Source: Chloroflexota bacterium (GTDB lineage: Bacteria; Chloroflexota; Dormibacteria; Aeolococcales; Aeolococcaceae). Taken from it: DNA of 64,000 nt. The stretch's first letter is position 1, and each line of letters begins with the position of its first letter. The stretch is from contig VBIQ01000007.1 of NCBI GenBank assembly GCA_005880985.1, positions 62,001 through 126,000 of the forward strand, read 5' to 3'. The position numbers and the translations under genes were made by a program. The notes under the pieces were generated by a model, which saw only the letters and a program-made list of their open reading frames with translations, did no database searches and was not told the origin of the DNA. Positions 59,260 through 64,000 of this stretch are shown here, piece by piece.

Positions 59260-59508
59260 ATGAGCTGGATCGCCCTCGATCCGCCGGTGCGGGTGCGCGC
59301 CTTCATCGCCGATCAGTGGCATGAGGCCGTCGCCGACGAGTACGAGACCGAGACCCACGAGCTGCGGGTGCGCTGGCCACCGTTCAGCCTCGCCGAGGAC
59401 GAGACCGGCCGTCCCACCGGGCTGAGCGACTTCCACGAGCACATCGTGCTCGAGCCCTCGCGGTACCAGGAGCTTCCCGGCGCGCCGCTGCCCCGACCGG
59501 CATCGTGA
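59260..59508 (+). CDS. Small hypothetical protein
   Basis: 82 residues, acidic, beginning MSWIALDPPVRVRAFIADQW and ending with a Pro-rich tail. No membrane segment or Cys motif is visible, and I recognise no family. The GTGA overlap with the acyltransferase gene and the upstream TACGAT support it being real. ATG 59251 is an in-frame alternative overlapping the hexamer. Confidence 0.55.
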   Translation: MSWIALDPPVRVRAFIADQWHEAVADEYETETHELRVRWPPFSLAEDETGRPTGLSDFHEHIVLEPSRYQELPGAPLPRPAS

Positions 59509-60440
59509 GTGGACCGCTCGAGCCGGATCCAGCCGCAGCCCTGCGAGGCGGGCTGCGCGCCGCCACAGCGCTGACCCGCGCACTTGGGCCCGTCCGCTAT
59601 CCGGTGGCGGACGCGGTGGGACTGGTTGCCGCCGGATTGTTGCCAGGGCGGCGTCACCGAGCCGCCGCCAACCATCGCCGCCTCGACCCGGAGATCGCTG
59701 CGCGTGAGGCTCGACGGCGAGCGCGCGCGTCGTTTCGCGGGTTCGCTCGCACCGGCATCGACTTCCTCTGGGCCAACGGCATGGACTCGGACGATGTGCT
59801 CCGGGTCAGTCGGGTCGCCGGCGGCAAGGACCTCTGCGACCAGGCCACCGCCGCCGGGCGCGGCGGCGTCCTGGCGCTGACCCATTTCGGGAACTGGGAC
59901 ATGGCGGCGAACATCGCCTTCGCCATCGGCCTGCACCTCACCACGGTGATGGCGGGGACCGGTCCCCGGGCGATCACCGACCTGGTGGTGTGGGCGCGGC
60001 GTCGCAACCAGCTCGAGGTCTACGAGGCCGACAGCGCCGCGCTGGGCCTGGTGCGGGCGCTGCGGCGCAACCGGTTCGTCGCCATCCTCTGCGACCTTCC
60101 CGGCGGCGGTCCCACCGTCGACGTGCACTACTGCGGGGGGAACATGCCGTTCAGCCTGGCTCCGGCGTGGCTGGCGATGCGCACCGGCGCGCCGCTGCTG
60201 CCGACGGCGTGCTGGCGGGACGGCGACACCTATGTCCTCGACACCTTCGAGCTCATCCCCGCCGAACGCGACGGCGACGCGCGCGAGCTGATGCAGCGGG
60301 TGGCGACGACGGTCGAGGCGGCGGTGCGCCGCCATCCCGACCAGTGGTACCCGTTCCGCGAGATGTACTCGGACGGCGCCGCGGCCGCCGCGCACCCGCA
60401 GCCGCAGCCCGGGGCTGTGACCAGCGAGCAAGCCGGGTGA
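59505..60440 (+). CDS. HtrB/PatA-type lipid acyltransferase
   Basis: Lysophospholipid acyltransferase superfamily, Lip_A_acyltrans type. The HxxxxD active site is ALTHFGNWDMAA, and RRNRFVAILCDLPGGG and FSLAPAWLAMRTGAPLLP are conserved acceptor-side blocks; PDQWYPFREMY ends the core. LPS genes are not seen here, so a glycolipid acyltransferase like mycobacterial phosphatidylinositol-mannoside PatA is more likely than lipid A synthesis. 311 residues; GTG start overlaps the preceding gene. Confidence 0.78.
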   Translation: MSGPLEPDPAAALRGGLRAATALTRALGPVRYPVADAVGLVAAGLLPGRRHRAAANHRRLDPEIAAREARRRARASFRGFARTGIDFLWANGMDSDDVLRVSRVAGGKDLCDQATAAGRGGVLALTHFGNWDMAANIAFAIGLHLTTVMAGTGPRAITDLVVWARRRNQLEVYEADSAALGLVRALRRNRFVAILCDLPGGGPTVDVHYCGGNMPFSLAPAWLAMRTGAPLLPTACWRDGDTYVLDTFELIPAERDGDARELMQRVATTVEAAVRRHPDQWYPFREMYSDGAAAAAHPQPQPGAVTSEQAG

Positions 60441-60549
60441 CCGCGCGCCGGCCGCCACGGGTGGCGGTCGCCCTCGGTGCCACCGCTGCCACGGCGCTGC
60501 TCGGCCCGTCCTTCCGGGTCACCAAGCAGCGGTTGACGCCGCCTCCCGC

Positions 60550-60555
60550 TATCCT
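60550..60555 (+). promoter_or_regulatory. -10 hexamer of a probable leaderless yajQ transcript
   Basis: TATCCT ends 7 nt before ATG 60563. The 122-bp gap after the acyltransferase contains no other gene. Confidence 0.45.
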
Positions 60556-60562
60556 CTCGGCG

Positions 60563-61054
60563 ATGGCCGGTGAATTCTCCTTCGACGTGGTGAGCGACTT
60601 CGAGCGCCAGGAGCTGGTCAACGCCGTCGACCAGGCCCGGCGTGAGATCGGCACCCGCTACGACTTCAAGAACATCCCCGCGGAGATCGACCTCGAGGCG
60701 GAGCAGTTGGTGTTGCTCACCGACTCCGAGATGCACCTCCGGGCGATCCTCGACGTCCTTCAGAGCAAGCTGCACAAGCGCGGAATCGACCTCAAGGTGC
60801 TGAACCCGCAGAAGCCGGAGCAGGCGGCCCGGGGGAACCTGCGCCAGCAGGTGAAGCTGCGGCGCGGCATCGCCGACGACCTGGCCCGCGACCTCAACAA
60901 GAAGATCCGGGGGGCGCACCCCAAGGTGCAGGTGCGCATCGAGGGCGACAAGCTTCGTGTGTCCAGCAAGGACAAGGACAACCTCCAGGCGGTGATCCGC
61001 GACCTGCGAGCGATGGAGCTGGAGGTTCCCCTCCAGTTCACCAACTACCGATGA
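60563..61054 (+). CDS. yajQ: YajQ family nucleotide-binding protein
   Basis: 163 residues beginning MAGEFSFDVVSDFERQELVNA, with the family motifs TRYDFKN and LEAEQLVLLTDSE, and ending MELEVPLQFTNYR. YajQ has two RNA-recognition-like folds; some homologs bind c-di-GMP and act with transcription factors. The start is fixed by similarity and the TATCCT hexamer. ATGA overlap with rimO. Confidence 0.93.
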   Translation: MAGEFSFDVVSDFERQELVNAVDQARREIGTRYDFKNIPAEIDLEAEQLVLLTDSEMHLRAILDVLQSKLHKRGIDLKVLNPQKPEQAARGNLRQQVKLRRGIADDLARDLNKKIRGAHPKVQVRIEGDKLRVSSKDKDNLQAVIRDLRAMELEVPLQFTNYR

Positions 61055-62484
61055 GCGAGACCGGTCGCGAAGCGCCGCGGCGCTATTACCTCCAGACCCT
61101 GGGCTGCCCCAAGAACCAGGTCGACGGCGCCTTCCTGGAGGGGGTGATGGAGAGTTCCGGATACCGGCCGGCCACGACCGCGGAGGAGGCGGACGTCGCC
61201 ATCGTCCACACCTGCGGCTTCATCGAGACGGCGGCGCAGGAGTCGGTGGATGCGCTGCTGGAGCTGGCCGAGGTCAAGAAGCGAACTGGTGGGCTCACCC
61301 TGGTGGCGAGCGGATGTCTGGCGCAGCGTCATGGCGCCGAGCTGGCGGCGTCGATGCCCGAGCTCGACGTGGTCGTCGGCACCCGTGACTGGCCCCGGCT
61401 GCCCGCGGCGCTGCGCCAGGCGCGCATCGGCCGCCAGGTGGTGCGGGTCGCGGAGCTGGCGCCGGTGGACTACTCGGCGCTGCCCTTCCGTCCCACTGCG
61501 CCGGCGACCACCTATCTCAAGCTCAGCGACGGCTGCAACTTCCGCTGCGCCTTCTGCACCATCCCCTCGTTCACCGGCGACCTGCGCAGCAAGCCGGTCG
61601 AGGTGCTGCTCCACGAAGCTCGGCAGGCGGTGGCGGCCGGGGTGGGCGAGCTGGTGCTGGTGGCCCAGAACCTCACCGGTTATGGCCGCGATCTGCCGGA
61701 ACGCACCAACCTGGCGACCCTGCTCCGGCGGCTGGCGGCGATGCAGCCGCGACCGCGCTGGATCCGGCTGATGTACGCCACCCTCGAGGGTGTCGACGGC
61801 GACCTCATCGAGACCATCGCCGAGCTCGACTGCGTCGCCAAGTATCTCGACATGCCGCTGCAGCACGTCCATCCCGCCACCCTGCGGCGGATGCGCCGTC
61901 CCTACTCGGCCGACCGCGCTCACGCGGTGCTCGGTGAGCTGCGCAGCACGATGCCGGATCTCGCCCTGCGCAGCACCTTCGTGGTCGGATTTCCCGGAGA
62001 GACCGAGGCCGAGTTCCAGTACCTGCTCGACTTCCTCGGTGAGGCCGAGCTCGACTGGGTGACGGCCTTCGCCTACTCCGAGGAGGCCGGGACCGCGGCG
62101 GCGGCGATGCCCGACCAGCTGCCGGTGGCCGAGCGGCAGGCGCGACGCCGCGCGGTGTACCGGGCCCAGGCCCCGGCCTCGCGCGGTCGCAACCGCCGCA
62201 TGGTCGGGCGCGAGCTGGTGGTGCTCGGTGAGGCGATCAGCGCGTCGCAGGGCGCCGACGACGCTCGCCTGCTCTTCGCCCGCTCCGAGCGCGAGGCCCC
62301 GGAGATCGACGGACGGGTGGTGGTGCGCGGCCTGGCAGCGCCCGACGCCTGGCTCGATCGCTTTCTGCGGGTGCGGGTCACCACCGCGGCGACCTATCAA
62401 GTCGGCGCGACGGCTTCGATCGGCGCCGAGCCGGAGCGGCCGCCGGTGTCCCGGCTCCGCCCGCTGCCGGTGCTGCCTTTGTGA
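61051..62484 (+). CDS. rimO: Ribosomal protein S12 methylthiotransferase
   Basis: A radical-SAM enzyme that methylthiolates an Asp of S12. The N-terminal UPF0004 domain has TLGCPKNQVDGAFLEG, VHTCGFIETA and ASGCLAQRHG (three cluster Cys). The radical-SAM motif is CNFRCAFCTIP. LDMPLQHVHPATLRRMRRP and VVGFPGETEAEFQYLL follow, then a TRAM domain. The LGCPKN motif favours RimO over MiaB, although VDGAF replaces the usual VDSE. 477 residues. Confidence 0.92.
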   Translation: MSETGREAPRRYYLQTLGCPKNQVDGAFLEGVMESSGYRPATTAEEADVAIVHTCGFIETAAQESVDALLELAEVKKRTGGLTLVASGCLAQRHGAELAASMPELDVVVGTRDWPRLPAALRQARIGRQVVRVAELAPVDYSALPFRPTAPATTYLKLSDGCNFRCAFCTIPSFTGDLRSKPVEVLLHEARQAVAAGVGELVLVAQNLTGYGRDLPERTNLATLLRRLAAMQPRPRWIRLMYATLEGVDGDLIETIAELDCVAKYLDMPLQHVHPATLRRMRRPYSADRAHAVLGELRSTMPDLALRSTFVVGFPGETEAEFQYLLDFLGEAELDWVTAFAYSEEAGTAAAAMPDQLPVAERQARRRAVYRAQAPASRGRNRRMVGRELVVLGEAISASQGADDARLLFARSEREAPEIDGRVVVRGLAAPDAWLDRFLRVRVTTAATYQVGATASIGAEPERPPVSRLRPLPVLPL

Positions 62485-63020
62485 GAAGCCTGCTGGTCCT
62501 GCCGAACCAGCTGACCGTCCTCCGCCTGCTGCTCATCCCCGTGATCGGCGTCGCGCTGTCGGCATCCTTCAGCACCCACGACCAGCTGGGTGCCGGCCTG
62601 TACGCGATCGCCGCCACCACCGACACGCTCGATGGCCAGATCGCCCGTCGCCGGCGCCAGGTCACCCGCCTGGGCAAGTTCCTCGACCCGCTCGCCGACA
62701 AGCTGCTGGTGATCACCGTGCTGGCGGTGCTGGTCAGCAGCTCGGCCATCCCGGCGTGGGTGGTGGTGGTCATCGTCGCGCGGGAGTTCCTGATCACCGG
62801 TCTGCGCACCATCGCCGCCACCCAGGGGGTGGTGTTCGGTTCCAGTCCCTGGGGCAAATCGAAGACCCTGTCCCAGAACCTGATGATCGGGCTGCTGGTG
62901 CTGCAGCGTCCGTATCCGGTGCTGCACGAGGCCGCCATCGCCGCCATCGTGCTGGCGGTCACCGCGACGGTGCTCAGCGGGCTGGATTACCTCTGGCGGT
63001 ACCGGCATTTTGTGATTTGA
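62481..63020 (+). CDS. pgsA: CDP-diacylglycerol-glycerol-3-phosphate 3-phosphatidyltransferase
   Basis: Makes phosphatidylglycerol-phosphate at the membrane. The CDP-alcohol phosphotransferase motif DGQIARRRRQVTRLGKFLDP continuing to LADK fits DGx2ARx8Gx3Dx3D, flanked by about four hydrophobic segments (VLPNQLTVLRLLLIPVIGV at the N terminus). 179 residues. GTG start overlaps rimO. rimO-pgsA-cinA is a common Gram-positive order. Confidence 0.92.
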   Translation: MRSLLVLPNQLTVLRLLLIPVIGVALSASFSTHDQLGAGLYAIAATTDTLDGQIARRRRQVTRLGKFLDPLADKLLVITVLAVLVSSSAIPAWVVVVIVAREFLITGLRTIAATQGVVFGSSPWGKSKTLSQNLMIGLLVLQRPYPVLHEAAIAAIVLAVTATVLSGLDYLWRYRHFVI

Positions 63021-63035
63021 CCGGAGGCGGCGACT

Positions 63036-63073
63036 CCGCCACGCGGCTGGTCGCAGCCTTGCTGGCGGTTTTT
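63036..63073 (+). terminator. Intrinsic terminator after pgsA
   Basis: CCGCCA (63036-63041) pairs with TGGCGG (63063-63068), with an inner GGCT/AGCC stem, and is followed directly by TTTTT (63069-63073). It lies 16 nt after the pgsA stop and closes the long rpsO-to-pgsA block. Confidence 0.6.
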
Positions 63074-63098
63074 GCGACGCGACGCTGCTTTGGCGGCG

Positions 63099-63240
63099 GT
63101 CTTGACGGCGCGCTTCGCGCGGCGGGAGGGCGGCACACCACGTGCCGCCCGCTGAGGCGCGCCCCCCTGCGCCACTCGGCTTTGCCTCGCAGCGCACCCC
63201 CCTCCGGCGCGACTCCGCGCCGAGCGCGGCTTTGCCGTGG
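63099..63240 (-). repeat. Dispersed multi-hairpin repeat, copy E
   Basis: On the - strand it carries GGCAAAGCCGCGC, GGCGCGGAGTCGCGCC, GGTGCGCTGCGAGG, the GGGCGGCAC-GTGGT-GTGCCGCCC hairpin and a CGTCAAGACCG end. One internal hairpin is replaced by GGCGCGCC. The 309-bp gap 63021-63329 holds the terminator and this copy; I see no gene there. Confidence 0.88.
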
Positions 63241-63329
63241 CGCCGGCTTTCGGAGGGTGCAGAGAGAAATAGAGCCGCCGTTCCGCGCCCCGTCGCGGCT
63301 TTGCCGCGCCTGGGGGATGATCGCTTCCG

Positions 63330-63836
63330 ATGAGCGAGACGGATGCACCGCGGTTGGCTGACGCGTTTCCTGAGGCGGCGGTGTTGGGGGCGGGGCTGCG
63401 CGAGGCGGGGCTGCGCGTCGCCGTGGCGGAGTCGTGTACCGGTGGGCTGCTCGGGGCGGCGCTCACCGCGTCGCCGGGGTCCTCCGACTACATGCGGGGC
63501 GGCGTGATCGCCTATGCCGACGACCTGAAGATCGCGCTGCTCGGCGTCGCGGCGGCGCTGCTCGAGGCCCACGGGGCGGTGAGCGCCGAGGTCGCGGTGG
63601 CGATGGCCGAGGGCGTCCGGCGCCGGCTCGGTGCCGACCTGGGCATCGCGGTCACCGGGGTCGCCGGGCCGTCGGAGAGCGAGCGCAAGCCGGCGGGATT
63701 GATCTTCGTCGCCGTCGCCGGCCCGGGTGATGTCGCACCGCGGGTCGAGCGGCTCGACCGCGACCGCGGCCGCGAGCCGAACCGGGCGGAGGCGGTGCGG
63801 GCGGCGCTGCGGCTGGCCGCCGGCGCGGTGGGCTGA
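63330..63836 (+). CDS. pncC: Nicotinamide-nucleotide amidohydrolase (CinA C-terminal type, PncC)
   Basis: Deamidates NMN in pyridine-nucleotide recycling. VAVAESCTGGLLGAALTA carries the catalytic Ser region, and GGVIAYADDLKIALLGV and GIAVTGVAGPSESERKPAGLIFVAV are conserved. 168 residues; the N-terminal CinA domain of long forms is absent. cinA genes often precede recA, and a promoter with a LexA-like box lies directly downstream. Confidence 0.93.
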   Translation: MSETDAPRLADAFPEAAVLGAGLREAGLRVAVAESCTGGLLGAALTASPGSSDYMRGGVIAYADDLKIALLGVAAALLEAHGAVSAEVAVAMAEGVRRRLGADLGIAVTGVAGPSESERKPAGLIFVAVAGPGDVAPRVERLDRDRGREPNRAEAVRAALRLAAGAVG

Positions 63837-63866
63837 GCGATACCCGGCTCCGTCGAGCGACGGTGG

Positions 63867-63906
63867 TTGTCAAGCTTGGGCGCCGGCGATACCATACATA
63901 TGTTCG
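63867..63906 (+). promoter_or_regulatory. Promoter with LexA-box-like site downstream of pncC
   Basis: TTGTCA (63867-63872) and TACCAT (63890-63895) are separated by an optimal 17 bp. CATACATATGTTCG (63893-63906) overlaps the -10 and matches CGAAC-N4-GTTCG at 8 of 10 bases, with one perfect half-site. By synteny recA could lie just beyond the window. An ATG at 63900 opens a frame to the window end, but its translation does not look like RecA or any family I know. Confidence 0.4.
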
Positions 63907-64000
63907 CCCCATGGGCGGGCCCGGGCGTCACGCCCGCAGCGTGGCCGCAGCCTCTCCTGGCGGGGGCCGTCGATCAGTCACACCGGCGCGAGCCGGAGCG

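Noticed and set aside
63900-64000. Partial coding sequence starting at ATG 63900
   Set aside because: The 33 residues to the window end resemble no family, the -10 is only 4 nt from the ATG, and the segment contains a GC-rich inverted repeat, so it is more likely a leader.

Overview
The window is 64 kb of GC-rich (roughly 70%) bacterial chromosome that is almost entirely conserved housekeeping genes on the + strand. Only one confident protein gene (aroC) and one candidate non-coding RNA lie on the - strand. I see no phage, insertion sequence, CRISPR array or integron. RNase J, a fused SecDF, scpAB-rluB-cmk, cinA at a probable pre-recA position and a phosphatidyl-type acyltransferase without LPS genes all fit a Terrabacteria lineage. 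My best guess is a deep branch such as Dormibacterota (Chloroflexota-related) or a divergent actinobacterium. That placement is inference, not proof.

Layout: (1) 1-7.9 kb: xseA(partial)-xseB-tlyA-nadK-recN-scpA-scpB-rluB-cmk-plsC, covering DNA repair, chromosome segregation, nucleotide and lipid metabolism. (2) 7.9-8.3 kb: an inverted pair of a dispersed structured repeat. (3) 8.3-18.3 kb: an exonuclease/DinG helicase fusion, a two-gene NAD synthetase, rsmI-metG-tatD-rsmA and an MFS transporter. (4) 18.4-19.4 kb: two small zinc-ribbon proteins flanking tRNA-Val(GAC), and an AT-rich non-coding island with DnaA-box-like sites. (5) 19.4-27.4 kb: thrS, an attenuator-like leader, infC-rpmI-rplT-pheS-pheT-cvpA-mpg. 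(6) 27.4-28.2 kb: two direct copies of the repeat and a - strand candidate ncRNA with its own promoter and terminator. (7) 28.2-37.3 kb: tyrS, yebC-ruvC-ruvA-ruvB-queA-tgt-secDF. (8) 37.3-45.2 kb: rimP-nusA-ylxR-infB-rbfA-nrnA-truB and two tandem ribF paralogs. (9) 45.3-48.8 kb: aroC(-), an orphan glpB-like flavoprotein and a lipid kinase. (10) 48.8-63 kb: rpsO-pnp-dapB-asd-dapA-udg-rnj-ftsK-acyltransferase-yajQ-rimO-pgsA. (11) 63-64 kb: a fifth repeat copy, pncC/cinA and a promoter with a LexA-box-like site.

Genes are packed very tightly; about twenty junctions are ATGA/GTGA/TTGA stop-start overlaps, implying translational coupling. Where a gene heads its own transcript, a TANNNT -10 hexamer often sits only 6-9 nt before the start codon with no Shine-Dalgarno, so many first genes look leaderless. 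Other units have real leaders (infC, rimP, yebC, rpsO, pnp, ftsK), which is where regulation is most likely.

The most notable observations are: the leaderless-promoter pattern; a five-copy multi-hairpin intergenic repeat whose stems vary in a compensated way; the - strand ncRNA candidate at 27.7-28.05 kb; two tandem RibF paralogs that have decayed in opposite domains; and infC with an AUC start codon behind a terminator-type leader.
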